DNA from: Streptomyces piniterrae
GTDB lineage: Bacteria > Actinomycetota > Actinomycetes > Streptomycetales > Streptomycetaceae
Reading direction: 5' to 3'
Assembly: GCF_005048155.1 (NCBI RefSeq)
Contig: NZ_SUMB01000001.1
Span: 1 to 64,000 of the forward strand
Length of the DNA stretch: 64,000 bases
Below the pieces are notes generated by a model, which did not search any database, was not told the origin of the DNA, and was given only the letters and a program-made list of their open reading frames with translations. The position numbers and the translations under genes are program-made. Below are positions 20,243 to 28,805 of this stretch, piece by piece (within the stretch, counting starts at the first letter, position 1; each line of letters begins with the position of its first letter).

Positions 20243-20881
20243 ATGCGTTCCCAAGGACACGAACACGGACGTGAGCACGGTCATGAGCATCGGCACGAGC
20301 ACTGCGGACCCGGGCGCCACGGCGGCTGGGGCGACTTCGTCGGCGGCTTCGAGCGGCGGCGCGCCGCCTTCGGGCCGTTCGGGCCGCCCTTCGGGGGGCC
20401 GCCGTTCGGTGGCGGCCGGGGTCGCGGCGGACCGCGCGGCCGGGCGCGGCGCGGCGATGTGCGCGCCTCGATCCTGGCGCTGCTCAAGGACCGGTCGATG
20501 CACGGCTACGAAATGATCCAGGAAATCGCCGAGCGCAGCGGCGGGGCGTGGAAGCCCAGCCCCGGCTCGGTCTACCCCACCCTCCAGCTCCTGGAGGACG
20601 AGGGGCTGATCGCCAGCGCCAGCGAGGGCGGCAAGAAGCTCTTCTCGCTGACCGACAGCGGGCGCGCCGAGGCCGAAGGCGGCTCGGACGCCCCCTGGGA
20701 GGACGCCGGCCGCGGCATCGACTGGGAGGCGATGAACGAGATCCGAAAGGCGGGCGGTGGCCTGGTGGAGGCGTTCCGCCAGGTGTGGGCCACCGGCACT
20801 CCCGAGCAGCGGGAGAAGGCCATGGCGGTGGTCAACAAGGCGCGCAAGGAGCTGTATCTGATCCTCGCGGAAGAGGACTGA
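20243..20881 (+). CDS. PadR family transcriptional regulator with His-rich N-terminus
   Basis: A 212-aa regulator. The first 20 residues are strikingly His/Glu-rich (HEHGREHGHEHRHEH), then a Gly/Pro/Phe/Arg linker, then the PadR winged helix at about 70-145 (RASILALLKDRSMHGYEMIQ and PSPGSVYPTLQLLEDEGLI), and a C-terminal helical dimerisation part. The His cluster could bind Zn, Ni or Cu, an inference. ATG at 20243 has GGGAGG 8 nt upstream; an ATG at 20195 lacks a site and lies closer to the operator at 20145-20180. Regulated genes beyond itself are not evident. Confidence 0.85.
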   Translation: MRSQGHEHGREHGHEHRHEHCGPGRHGGWGDFVGGFERRRAAFGPFGPPFGGPPFGGGRGRGGPRGRARRGDVRASILALLKDRSMHGYEMIQEIAERSGGAWKPSPGSVYPTLQLLEDEGLIASASEGGKKLFSLTDSGRAEAEGGSDAPWEDAGRGIDWEAMNEIRKAGGGLVEAFRQVWATGTPEQREKAMAVVNKARKELYLILAEED

Positions 20882-20963
20882 ACCGCTGCCGGGGGGTGAG
20901 TGAGGGGGGCCGTGGCCGGTGTCGTACGGGCCACGGCCTCCGCGTACGAAAACCCGAGGCGCC

Positions 20964-21392
20964 CTATGACACCAGTCCCGCGAGTTTGCCGAGCGACTCG
21001 TTGAGGGCGGCGCCCGCCGAGTCCTTCAGCCTCCCCGCCATCAGGGACACCGCCGCGCCGGTGAACTCCCCGTCGATCCGGAGCGTCGTCGCTCCGCCGT
21101 CCGACGTCAGCTCGTAGCGCATCCCCAGGCTGACGCCCATCGGGCCCTTGCCCTTGATGTCGAGCAGGCGGCCCGGCTCCAGCTCCCGTACGGTCCAGTT
21201 GACCTCGGCCGGGAAGCCCATCAGCTTCATGTTCTCCTCATAGGTCGCGCCCACTTCGAGCTTTTCCGGGCCGCCCTTGGGGAAGGCGGTGTGGGTGGCG
21301 TTCCACTGTCCGTACGAGTCGAAGTCGGTGAGCCGGTCCCAGACCTTGCCGGCCGGAGCCTCGATGCGGGCCTGAGCGGTGACTTCGGCCAT
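20964..21392 (-). CDS. SRPBCC family protein
   Basis: A 142-aa START/Bet v1-like protein: VTAQARIEAPAGKVWDRLTD at the N-terminus, then WNATHTAFPKG, GRLLDIKGKGP and a long C-terminal helix. The fold binds hydrophobic ligands and includes polyketide cyclases and lipid carriers. There is no catalytic signature, so the ligand is unknown. ATG at 21392 has AAGGGG 9 nt upstream. It is convergent with padR. Confidence 0.83.
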   Translation of the reverse strand: MAEVTAQARIEAPAGKVWDRLTDFDSYGQWNATHTAFPKGGPEKLEVGATYEENMKLMGFPAEVNWTVRELEPGRLLDIKGKGPMGVSLGMRYELTSDGGATTLRIDGEFTGAAVSLMAGRLKDSAGAALNESLGKLAGLVS

Positions 21393-21704
21393 GCGACCAC
21401 CCCTTCGGTGACTGTCCCTGGCTGGTGCCGCGGAACGTAGCCGGACGGGGATGAAGGTTCAATAGCGGCGGGCACCAAATCTGATGGGGCGTCAAATTTG
21501 GGTGGGGGTAGGGGGTTCGGGGGAGCTCAGAGGGCGCATACGGGGATGATCCCGGGCGGATCGGCGCCCGCCCCCTCCTGACCGCGGGGCATCCGTCTCC
21601 TCCCTGAGGATGAGAGCCGGTGCGAGCGTCCCCAACCACGGTGGGATGCGCAAATGCTTCGCTCCGGGGATGCTGCCCCTCCCGGGGGCTGGTGGGGTGG
21701 GACT
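21393..21704. other. Divergent intergenic region
   Basis: 312 nt between the SRPBCC gene (leftward) and the Clp-N gene (rightward). It must hold both promoters. I found no convincing -35/-10 pair, RNA gene or small reading frame with a ribosome site. Confidence 0.35.
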
Positions 21705-22235
21705 GTGCAAAACCGTACTGCGTACACCGGCGGCGAAGGCGCCGCCCAGGACGACCTCGACAGCCGGCTCACCGTGGAGCTCGCGTCGGTCGTGGCCGCG
21801 GCCCGTAGGCGGGCCCACCGCGATGGTGACCGGCAGGTCGACACCGCCCACCTGCTGCACGGTCTCCTGGAGACAGACCCCGCGGTCCGCGACACCTTCG
21901 ACGGCGGACCACAGGTCGCCCGGCTGCTCGGCTACCTCGTCCAACGCAGCATCGGCTACGGACTCCGGTGGCACGGGACCGTCGAGGACTCCGGCGCCGT
22001 CCCCCTGGTCACCGAGGGCGGCGTCCCCGGCTGGTCGCCCGCCGCGGCCGCGGCCCTGGACGGCGCCCTCGACCGCGCCCATGCCGGCTACGCCACCCGG
22101 GCGGGCTGCCTCGACCTGCTCGCCGCCCTCGTGGACGACCCCGAGTCCCGCGCCGTCGAAGTCCTGCGCCGCGCCTCCGTCGACACCGCCCTGATCGCCG
22201 CCCGCCTGGACGGGGACCGCCCCGGCCAGGACTGA
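21705..22235 (+). CDS. Clp N-terminal domain protein (ClpC/ClpS-partner-like)
   Basis: A 176-aa protein resembling a stand-alone Clp-N repeat domain: helices RLTVELASVVAAARRRAHRD, VDTAHLLHGLLETDPAVR and a second, weaker repeat near AAALDGALDRAHAGYATRAG with TRAGCLDLLAALVDD. There are no AAA+ motifs. Such proteins may act as adaptors or decoys for Clp proteases. The GTG at 21705 follows a G-rich ggtggggtggga tract; an in-frame ATG at 21654 gives a less plausible Pro/Gly/Trp-rich extension. Confidence 0.75.
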   Translation: MQNRTAYTGGEGAAQDDLDSRLTVELASVVAAARRRAHRDGDRQVDTAHLLHGLLETDPAVRDTFDGGPQVARLLGYLVQRSIGYGLRWHGTVEDSGAVPLVTEGGVPGWSPAAAAALDGALDRAHAGYATRAGCLDLLAALVDDPESRAVEVLRRASVDTALIAARLDGDRPGQD

Positions 22236-22284
22236 CAGGGGTATCCGGGGTGGCGCTGCTGACGACGGCTGTCATGATGACCCG

Positions 22285-23508
22285 ATGCACGCGTCATCGG
22301 GGAGCCCGGCCGGTCCAGCGACCACCACGGGCCAGGGAACTCCAGGATCCGGCCAGATATCCCCGGGGTCCGGGCAGGGAAATCCAGGGTCCCCTCAGGG
22401 CAATCCAGGGTCCGGCCGGGGAACTCGGGCATCCGGGGCGACCCGGAAGTCACCACCCGCCCCCGGGGCATCCAGCGGCGGCGCGGCTCGGGGCAGGGGC
22501 GCCGCCCTCGCCCTCGCGCTGCTCTCCGCCCTCGCCTTCGGCGGCTCGGGCGTGGCCGCCAAGCCGCTGATCGCGGCCGGACTCGAACCGCTGCACGTCA
22601 CCTGGCTGCGGGTGGCCGGCGCCGCCCTGGTCATGCTGCCCGTCGCCTGGCGCCACCGTGACCTGCCGCGCCGTCGGCCCGCCCTGCTCATGGGCTTCGG
22701 CCTGCTCGCCGTCGCCGGCGTGCAGGCCTGCTACTTCGCCGCCCTCTCCCGAATCCCCGTCGGCGTCGCGCTGCTCATCGAATACCTGGCGCCCGCCCTG
22801 GTACTGGGCTGGGTGCGGTTCGTCCAGAAACGGCCGGTCACCCGAGCCGCCGCGGTCGGCGTCGTACTGGCCGTCGGCGGCCTGGCCTGCGTCGTCGAGG
22901 TGTGGTCCGGGCTGAGCTTCGACGTCATAGGCCTCGCTCTCGCTCTTGGCGCGGCCTGCTGCCAGGTCGGCTACTTCGTCCTCTCCGACCACGGCAGCGA
23001 CGGCGACGACCCGGTGGACCCGCTCGGCGTGAGCGCGTACGGGCTGCTGATCGGCGCCGCGGTGCTCACGCTGATCGCCCGCCCCTGGGGCATGGACTGG
23101 TCGCTGCTCGGCGGCAGCGCGGACATGAACGGCACCGCGGTGCCCGCCGCGCTGCTCCTCGCCTGGATCGTGCTGATCGCCACGGTGCTCGCCTACCTCA
23201 CCGGAGTGGTGTCGATTCGCCTCCTCTCCCCCCAGGTGGCCGGTGTGGTCGCCTGCCTGGAGGCGGTGATCGCGACGGTCCTGGCGTGGGTGCTGCTCGG
23301 CGAGCACCTCTCCGCACCGCAGATCGCGGGCGGGACGGTGGTGCTGCTCGGCGCCTTCATCGCGCAGTCGGCCAAGCCGAAGGCGACGGAGACGGTGACC
23401 GTGGCGGGGTCCGGCCCGGTGCACGGCGGGGAGGCCACCGCCCCCGGGAGCGCCGGATCGGCCGCGCACTCCGGGGACGACTTGTCGGCCGGCTCACCCG
23501 CCACATAG
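22285..23508 (+). CDS. EamA family transporter with repetitive N-terminus (first)
   Basis: A 407-aa drug/metabolite transporter with about ten hydrophobic helices in two EamA halves (about 70-200 and 210-365), for example LALALLSALAFGGSGVAAKP and the EYLAP motif at the end of helix 4. The first 68 residues are a low-complexity Gly/Pro/Ser/Gln tail with repeated NPGSGQ-like units, unusual for the family; the tail at the other end is also Gly/Ala/Ser-rich. No Shine-Dalgarno precedes ATG 22285, but CATGAT lies 7 nt upstream as a possible -10 of a leaderless transcript. The true start could be internal. Substrate unknown. Confidence 0.8.
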   Translation: MHASSGSPAGPATTTGQGTPGSGQISPGSGQGNPGSPQGNPGSGRGTRASGATRKSPPAPGASSGGAARGRGAALALALLSALAFGGSGVAAKPLIAAGLEPLHVTWLRVAGAALVMLPVAWRHRDLPRRRPALLMGFGLLAVAGVQACYFAALSRIPVGVALLIEYLAPALVLGWVRFVQKRPVTRAAAVGVVLAVGGLACVVEVWSGLSFDVIGLALALGAACCQVGYFVLSDHGSDGDDPVDPLGVSAYGLLIGAAVLTLIARPWGMDWSLLGGSADMNGTAVPAALLLAWIVLIATVLAYLTGVVSIRLLSPQVAGVVACLEAVIATVLAWVLLGEHLSAPQIAGGTVVLLGAFIAQSAKPKATETVTVAGSGPVHGGEATAPGSAGSAAHSGDDLSAGSPAT

Positions 23509-23581
23509 GGTCACGAACATGCGTTTGACTGTGCTGCCCCCTCCCGCCGCGTAGCGCGGGCGGCGGCCTCCGAGGAAAACC

Positions 23582-23605
23582 CGGCTCGGGCAGGTTCCCG
23601 AGCCG
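23582..23605. terminator. Hairpin between the two EamA genes
   Basis: cggctcggg pairs perfectly with cccgagccg across 6 nt, about 75 nt after the first EamA stop. It is a probable terminator, or a leader hairpin of the second gene. Confidence 0.55.
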
Positions 23606-23686
23606 ATCGTCGCTGCCCGTACACGGGACCACGCGACCATTCCACGGCGCACCGCGCCGTCCTGGATTTCCCGGAGCACCTCTCCC

Positions 23687-24667
23687 ATGCATGCCGTTCC
23701 CACCTCCGCCCTGCCCGTGGGCCGGGGGCTGTTGTACGTGACCTTCGCCGCGACCGCCTGGGGCACCGCCGGCGCGGCCGCCGCCCTCCTCTACCGGGGC
23801 AGCGGGCTCGGCCCGATCTCCCTCACTTTCTGGCGCACCTTCGGGGGCCTGGTCCTGCTGCTCGCCGTAGTGGCCGGACGCGCGTTGCTGCGCCGCCGTA
23901 CGGGGGCGCTCACCGTCCCCCGCCCGTACGAACCGCTCCGCCGGCGCCTCACCCGGATCGTCGTCACAGGCCTCGCCCTCGCCGTCTTCCAGGCCGCCTA
24001 CTTCGCCTCCGTGGAGGCCACCGGACTGGCCGTCGGCACCGTCGTCACCATGGGGGCCGGACCTGTTCTCATCGCCATCGGCGCGCGACTGACCATGGGC
24101 GAACGGCTCGGCGCGGGCGGCGTCCTGGCCGTCGTCGGGGCCCTGGCCGGGCTCACCGTCCTCGTCCTCGGCGGGGGCGGCGCCGGTACGGTCCGTCCTG
24201 CCGGCATCGGTTACGCCCTGCTGTCCGCAGCCGGCTGCGCCGCGATGACCCTCACCACCCGGAGGATGGGTAGGGGCGGCGCCAGCGACCCGTATGCCTC
24301 GACGATCAGCGCGTTCGCGGTCTGCGCGCTGATCCTGCTGCCGTTCGCCGCGGTGGAGGGTCTGTGGCCCCAGGCGCACGATCTGGGTCGCAGCCTGATT
24401 CTGACGGGCTATATCGCGGCCGTGCCGACGGCGTTGGCGTACGGGCTGTACTTCGCGGGTCTGGCGGCCGTACGCGCCGCGACCGCATCGGTGATCTCGC
24501 TGATCGAGCCGGTGTCGGCGGCGGCCCTCGCGGTGCTGTTCCTCGGCGAGCGGCTCACGATGGCGACCGCGGCCGGCACCGCCGTACTGCTGACGGCCGT
24601 TGCCGCGCTGGCGGTCACGGAGGCGCGGGGCGCGGTGGCGGCGCGGGCGGCGGCGGTCGCGGGCTGA
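23687..24667 (+). CDS. EamA family transporter (second)
   Basis: A 326-aa inner-membrane protein with ten predicted helices in two EamA domains: [20 protein letters not shown] as helix 1, FWRTFGG after helix 2, the [20 protein letters not shown] block in the first half and [20 protein letters not shown] in the second. It may export amino acids, metabolites or drugs. It shares little sequence with the neighbouring EamA protein, so tandem duplication is old or absent. ATG at 23687 with GGAG 11 nt upstream. Confidence 0.87.
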   Translation: MHAVPTSALPVGRGLLYVTFAATAWGTAGAAAALLYRGSGLGPISLTFWRTFGGLVLLLAVVAGRALLRRRTGALTVPRPYEPLRRRLTRIVVTGLALAVFQAAYFASVEATGLAVGTVVTMGAGPVLIAIGARLTMGERLGAGGVLAVVGALAGLTVLVLGGGGAGTVRPAGIGYALLSAAGCAAMTLTTRRMGRGGASDPYASTISAFAVCALILLPFAAVEGLWPQAHDLGRSLILTGYIAAVPTALAYGLYFAGLAAVRAATASVISLIEPVSAAALAVLFLGERLTMATAAGTAVLLTAVAALAVTEARGAVAARAAAVAG

Positions 24668-24751
24668 GGTGCGATGCCCGGCCGGCGGGCGCCACTCCGG
24701 CCGGGCATCCGGGCATCGGGGCATCCGGGCGGGCAGGCGGGGGCCCGCCCC

Positions 24752-25432
24752 TCAGGACCCTGACGCGGGGCGGGGCGCGGACCTGGGCATCGGCATGGTG
24801 GCGGCCGCCAGGCGGCGCTGCTGGTTGATGCGGGCCGCCGCGTCGCCGGGCGCGTCCCGCTCGGCGAGGCGCTCCGAGATGCGCCGCTGGACGGCCTCGC
24901 TCCGCTTGCCCGCGTACTTGAACTTGGCGCGCACCTCGCGTACTTCGAGCCGCAGCCCGCGAATACCGGAGAGCAGCCGTCCGAACGGTGCCTCGCCCGC
25001 GGCGACCGGAGCCGTGCCCCCCTCCGGCTGGAAGTGGTCCGTCTGCCGTTGCAGCAGGGCCGCCTTGGCCTCCGGATCGTCCACGACATGAGCGGTGCAG
25101 GTCAGCTGGACCGCGGCATAGAAGCTGGTCGGGGCGCCGTGCTCGGGCGGCTGGTCCTCTGTCGCCTGCCACGGGCCCGGTATGAACGCGTAATCGTCCA
25201 CCACGCTCAACAGGACCGTCGGCCGGCCCTCCAGCGCGCGCCAGATGGGGTTGGGGCGGGCCAGATGCGTGACGGCTTCGTTGCACGCGGGGTCGTACGC
25301 GAAGTGCAGTGGTTGCAGCAGCGGCGCCTCGCCCGGCGATCCGTTGACGGCCAGCTGCCCGAAGTCGTGCGCGGCGAGCCAGTCCTGCCACTCGGCGTCG
25401 TCGGTGGGGGCGTCCCAGGGATGGATCAGCAT
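24752..25432 (-). CDS. PaiB-type FMN-binding negative transcriptional regulator
   Basis: A 226-aa protein of the PaiB/FMN-binding regulator group within the split-barrel fold. It has the starting motif MLIHPWDAPTDDAEWQDWLA, PLLQPLHFAYD, the AHLARPNP-like segment THLARPNPIWRAL, and the PaiB-typical C-terminal KFKYAGKRSEAVQRRISERL. PaiB in Bacillus is tied to repression of sporulation and protease genes, but family members may simply bind flavin. It ends 8 nt after the following leftward PNPOx-like gene begins its stop region, so the two probably form one leftward operon. Confidence 0.85.
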   Translation of the reverse strand: MLIHPWDAPTDDAEWQDWLAAHDFGQLAVNGSPGEAPLLQPLHFAYDPACNEAVTHLARPNPIWRALEGRPTVLLSVVDDYAFIPGPWQATEDQPPEHGAPTSFYAAVQLTCTAHVVDDPEAKAALLQRQTDHFQPEGGTAPVAAGEAPFGRLLSGIRGLRLEVREVRAKFKYAGKRSEAVQRRISERLAERDAPGDAAARINQQRRLAAATMPMPRSAPRPASGS

Positions 25433-25440
25433 GCGACGCC

Positions 25441-26259
25441 TCAGCTTTCGGCGACGGGGGAGAGGGCCGAGAGGTACGCGGGCAGTGCGGTGCCCGGTGC
25501 GAGATCGTCTGACGGTATGGGGGCGCCGTATACGGGGGCCACCGGGAGGACGCCGCTCCAGTGGGGCAGCGCGAGGTCCTCCGGCTCGTCGTGGGGCCCG
25601 CCGGTGCGGATCTTGGCGGAGACCTCGCGCAGATCGAGACGGATCACGGCGGTGGCGGCCAGCTCCTTGGTGTTGCCCGGCCGGGAGTCGGCGGCGCGGC
25701 CCGGCACGACCTGGTCGACGAGCGCGTCGAGTGCGGCTGTCTTCTCGGCGTGGTCGGTGACCTGATGGGCGGTGCCGTGGACCACGACGCTGCGGTAGTT
25801 GATCGAGTGGTGGAACGCGGACCTGGCCAGGACCAGCCCGTCGACGTGGGTGACGGTGACACAGACCGGGAGGCCCGGGTCCGGCGCCCCGCCGGCCATT
25901 CGGAGCGGCCGAGCGCCCGTCGATCCGTGCAGGTAGAGGCGGTCGCCGACGCGGCCGTAGAGCGTGGGCAGGACGACCGGGGCGCCGTCGCGCACAAAGC
26001 CCAGGTGGCAGACGTATCCCGCGTCGAGGATCGCGTGCACCGTCTCGTGGTCGTAGGCGGCGCGCTCGCGGGCGCGGGTGGGGATGGTGCGGTCGGTCGT
26101 CGGGTAGGCCGCGCTTTCGGTGGCCTTCGCGTCTGCTGGTGCCGTCGCCGCGTTCCCGTGCCCGATCCGTTCCGTCCGACCGCGCTCTTCGCTCGGCTCG
26201 ACCTGCTGCTCTGCCTGCTGAACCTGCTCGACCTGGTCCACTTGCCAACTCCATTGCAC
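25441..26259 (-). CDS. Pyridoxamine 5'-phosphate oxidase-like flavoprotein
   Basis: A 272-aa split-barrel flavin-binding protein. The first 60 residues are Gln/Glu-rich and probably disordered; the core begins at AAYDHETVHAILDAGYVCHL and includes LPTLYGRVGDRLYLHGS, HHSINYRSVVVHG and a RPGNTKEL stretch. Homologues are annotated as PNPOx-like or 5-nitroimidazole (NimA-type) reductases; the substrate is uncertain. The GTG at 26259 sits 6 nt from a GATTAT box on the same strand, so the mRNA may be leaderless. It is divergent from a MocR regulator 18 nt away, which probably controls it, and leads the operon with the PaiB gene. Confidence 0.82.
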   Translation of the reverse strand: MQWSWQVDQVEQVQQAEQQVEPSEERGRTERIGHGNAATAPADAKATESAAYPTTDRTIPTRARERAAYDHETVHAILDAGYVCHLGFVRDGAPVVLPTLYGRVGDRLYLHGSTGARPLRMAGGAPDPGLPVCVTVTHVDGLVLARSAFHHSINYRSVVVHGTAHQVTDHAEKTAALDALVDQVVPGRAADSRPGNTKELAATAVIRLDLREVSAKIRTGGPHDEPEDLALPHWSGVLPVAPVYGAPIPSDDLAPGTALPAYLSALSPVAES

Positions 26260-26277
26260 TAGTGCATAATCAAATTT
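26242..26277 (+). promoter_or_regulatory. MocR promoter and TGCACTAGTGCA operator
   Basis: TTGCCA (26242-26247), a 17-nt spacer and CATAAT (26265-26270) place the start site at about 26277-26278, the first base of the mocR GTG. The perfect 12-bp palindrome TGCACTAGTGCA (26255-26266) covers the spacer and the -10, and also the start of the opposite gene. A bound MocR dimer here would block both promoters. Confidence 0.65.
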
Positions 26278-27609
26278 GTGCTAGGAGAGTATCGGATCGA
26301 AGGGCGGCGCGCATCGGAGATTGCCGCCAGCGTCGAGCGAGCCGTCGGTGCGGGCGAGCTCCAACCGGGCGAAGTGCTGCCTCCGCTAAGGGAGTTGGCC
26401 GTCTATCTGGAGGTCAATCCGAATACCGTCGCGGCCGCTTACCGCACGCTGCGCGACCGCGGTGTGATCGAAACCGCCGGCCGGCGCGGCAGCCGGGTGC
26501 GGCCACGGCCCGCCAGCACCGCGCGCGAGGCGCTGCGCGTGGAGGTCCCGCCGGGCGTCCGGGACGCCTCGGACGGCAACCCCGACCCGGTGCTGCTCCC
26601 TCCGCTGGAGCGGGCGCTGGCCGAGGCGGCGGCGCGCAGTGCCCGGCGCCCCGTGCTCTACGGTGCCCCCGCGGTGGACGACGACCTGGCGGCACTGGCC
26701 CGCTCGGCCTTCGCCGCCGATGGCGTGCCGGACGGTCCGATCGCCGTCACCAGCGGCTCGCTGGACGCCATAGAGCGCGTACTGGCCGCGCACCTCCGGC
26801 CCGGCGACACCGTCGCGGTGGAGGATCCCGGATGGGGCAGCCTGCTGGACCTCATCCCGGCGCTCGGGCTGCGGGCCGCACCGGTCGGACTGGATGACGA
26901 AGGGCCGCTGCCCGAGCAGTTGGCGCGCGCGATCGAGGACGGCGCACGGGCGGTGATAGTCACCGACCGGGCCCAGAACCCCACCGGAGCGGCCATCACT
27001 CAGCCCCGGGCCACCGAACTCCGCACCCTGCTGTCCCAGCACCCCGGCGTCCTCCTCATCGAGGACGACCATGGCCACGGCATCGTCGACCTCCCGCTGC
27101 ATCCGCTCGCCGGCGTCACCGACCACTGGGTGCTGGTGCGCTCCACGGCCAAGGCGTATGGCCCGGACCTGCGCCTCGCGGTGCTCACGGGCGACGCCAC
27201 CACCGTGGACCGGGTGTGCGGAAGGCAGCGTCTGGGCCCCGGCTGGGTCAGTCATCTCCTCCAGGACACGGTCGCCCATCTGTGGCGGACGTCCGCGATC
27301 GAGCCGGCGGTGGTCGCCGGAGAGTACGACCGGCGGCGGGACGCACTGATACGGGCGTTGGCGGGGCGCGGAGTGCGCGCGAGGGGGCGCAGCGGGATGA
27401 ACGTCTGGGTGCCGGTGCCGGACGAGACGGGCGCGGTGGCCCGACTCCTGCACGCCGGCTGGGCCGTCGCTCCCGGCGCACGCTTCCGCCTGCATTCGCC
27501 GCCAGGCGTACGGATCACCGTGTCCACGCTGTCCGACGACGACATGGATCCGGTGGCGGAGGCGGTCGCCTCGGCGACGGGGGTGGGTGAGGCCCGACGC
27601 TATGAGTGA
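26278..27609 (+). CDS. MocR/PdxR family GntR regulator with aminotransferase domain
   Basis: A 443-aa chimeric regulator. Residues about 8-75 form a GntR winged helix (PLRELAVYLEVNPNTVAAAY, then RDRGVIETAGRRGSRV); the rest is a fold-type I aminotransferase with PLP lysine K292 in RSTAKAYGPDLRLAV and an AQNPTGA motif. Such proteins use PLP or a PLP-amine adduct as effector and often control vitamin B6 or GABA genes. The neighbouring PNPOx-like gene fits a B6-linked role, which is inference. The GTG at 26278 has no Shine-Dalgarno and coincides with the predicted transcription start, so translation is probably leaderless. Confidence 0.88.
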   Translation: MLGEYRIEGRRASEIAASVERAVGAGELQPGEVLPPLRELAVYLEVNPNTVAAAYRTLRDRGVIETAGRRGSRVRPRPASTAREALRVEVPPGVRDASDGNPDPVLLPPLERALAEAAARSARRPVLYGAPAVDDDLAALARSAFAADGVPDGPIAVTSGSLDAIERVLAAHLRPGDTVAVEDPGWGSLLDLIPALGLRAAPVGLDDEGPLPEQLARAIEDGARAVIVTDRAQNPTGAAITQPRATELRTLLSQHPGVLLIEDDHGHGIVDLPLHPLAGVTDHWVLVRSTAKAYGPDLRLAVLTGDATTVDRVCGRQRLGPGWVSHLLQDTVAHLWRTSAIEPAVVAGEYDRRRDALIRALAGRGVRARGRSGMNVWVPVPDETGAVARLLHAGWAVAPGARFRLHSPPGVRITVSTLSDDDMDPVAEAVASATGVGEARRYE

Positions 27610-27715
27610 GGCGAGGCAGCGTGAGTAAGAGAGAGGTAGGTGTGCGGTGCGGCAAGGCGGGGGAGCGGCCTGCTCTGAGGCACCCGCCCGTAGCGGCAAG
27701 TGGCCGGCTCCGTCG

Positions 27716-28210
27716 TTACCGAGTCGCTGCGCCGAGCGGGAGCCCATCGGCCGGGCGCCCATCGGCCGGGCCGGCCAGGCCGTCCGCACGGTTGGTGCGA
27801 CGGTTCCGCGCCCACGGCACGAGCTCGACGAGGCCGAACACCACCTCGACGGCGAAGAACAGCCACAGCAGCCGCATGGCGCCGTGGGCCAGCGCGTACG
27901 CCTGCCACATGGCGAACAGCGTGCGCGCGACGCCGTCGAACAGTCCGTGCACCGGCAGCGGTTTGACGATGCGCAGGAGGGCCCAGACGACCACGACCGA
28001 ACCCATCAGATTCGCGTACAGGGTCTCCATCGGGGCGAGGGCGGGCAGCACTCCCAGCCCGAGCGACCCACTGAGCGACGACAGTCCACCGTGCAGCAGT
28101 GCGTACGTCCACGGCGTCGCGAATCCCGCCGTGACGACGAGGTCGTACCAGGCACTCGCGCGGACGATCCGAAGATAGGCGGCGTGGGAAGGGGCGAAAG
28201 GGCGGATCAC
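27716..28210 (-). CDS. Conserved membrane protein of unknown function
   Basis: A 164-aa protein with about four hydrophobic segments (including LVVTAGFATPWTYALLHGG, ANLMGSVVVVWALLRIV, and a pair within LFAMWQAYALAHGAMRLLWL and FFAVEVVFGLVELV), ending in a basic, Gly/Pro-rich cytoplasmic tail. I do not recognise the family. The GTG at 28210 has AGGAG 7 nt upstream; longer versions reach into the promoter. It is divergent from a MerR gene and has a MerR-type promoter (28248-28279), so the MerR protein is its probable regulator. Confidence 0.75.
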   Translation of the reverse strand: MIRPFAPSHAAYLRIVRASAWYDLVVTAGFATPWTYALLHGGLSSLSGSLGLGVLPALAPMETLYANLMGSVVVVWALLRIVKPLPVHGLFDGVARTLFAMWQAYALAHGAMRLLWLFFAVEVVFGLVELVPWARNRRTNRADGLAGPADGRPADGLPLGAATR

Positions 28211-28247
28211 GATGAGGCTCCTGCTGGTCTCTCGGCAGCGACGCCTC

Positions 28248-28279
28248 ACGGTAAACAGTGGAGTAAGCTCCAAGGTCAA
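28248..28279 (-). promoter_or_regulatory. MerR-type promoter and operator
   Basis: On the minus strand TTGACC (28279-28274) and TACCGT (28253-28248) are separated by 20 nt, longer than the normal 17. The spacer holds the dyad GGAG-ctta-CTCC. Over-long spacers with a central dyad are the hallmark of promoters that MerR proteins activate by DNA distortion. Confidence 0.65.
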
Positions 28280-28329
28280 GCCCGGTGTCAAGGTCGAGCC
28301 CGGTGTCCGGCAGCAATTGACGGGGAGTC

Positions 28330-28695
28330 ATGCGTATCGGAGAGCTGGCCGCGCAGGCCGGGATGACCAAGGACACCATTCGCTTCTACGAGAAGGTCGG
28401 CCTGGTCACGGGGCGACGGCTGGCCAACGGCTATCGCGACTTCCCGCCCGAGACGGTGACCTGGCTGCAGTACGTCCGCACCGCGCAGACGCTCGGATTC
28501 TCGCTGGCGGAGATCGCACGGCACGGAGAGGAACTGCGCGCCGCGCCGGACACCGCGGAAGCGCTGTCCGCGCTGTTCGCGGAGAAGATCAAGGTTGTCG
28601 ACGCGCGCATGGCCGAACTCGCCGCTCTGCGGGCCGACCTGGAAGCGCGCATCGGCACCGGATGCCCGTTGCGGGCGGCCGGCCAAGCCGGCTGA
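28330..28695 (+). CDS. MerR family transcriptional regulator
   Basis: A 121-aa MerR protein. The winged helix begins MRIGELAAQAGMTKDTIRFY and continues with NGYRDFPPETVTWLQYVRTA; a long dimerisation helix (about 80-110) follows. The end reads RIGTGCPLRAAG with a single cysteine, so a CueR-like two-cysteine metal site is absent; the signal is unknown. ATG at 28330 has GGGGAG upstream. The over-spaced dyad promoter in the gap points leftward to the membrane protein, its probable target. Confidence 0.87.
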   Translation: MRIGELAAQAGMTKDTIRFYEKVGLVTGRRLANGYRDFPPETVTWLQYVRTAQTLGFSLAEIARHGEELRAAPDTAEALSALFAEKIKVVDARMAELAALRADLEARIGTGCPLRAAGQAG

Positions 28696-28805
28696 GCGCG
28701 AGGTGGAGACCGGTCGAGTCGGGGAGCTCAGGCCGGGCGCGGCGGGCCGGTTGGCCGCGCCCGGGTGGTCCCAGGGCCTTCCGGCCCTGAGCCGTCGGAC
28801 AGCCC

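Noticed and set aside
19121..20503. Extended version of the PhzF protein with about 187 extra N-terminal residues
   Set aside because: The extension would run antisense through the PadR gene and its operator; the PhzF fold starts at the ATG at 19942.
22330..22430. Possible separate repeat element at the start of the first EamA gene
   Set aside because: It is in frame with the gene and explains the low-complexity tail; I keep it as part of the protein and note the uncertain start.
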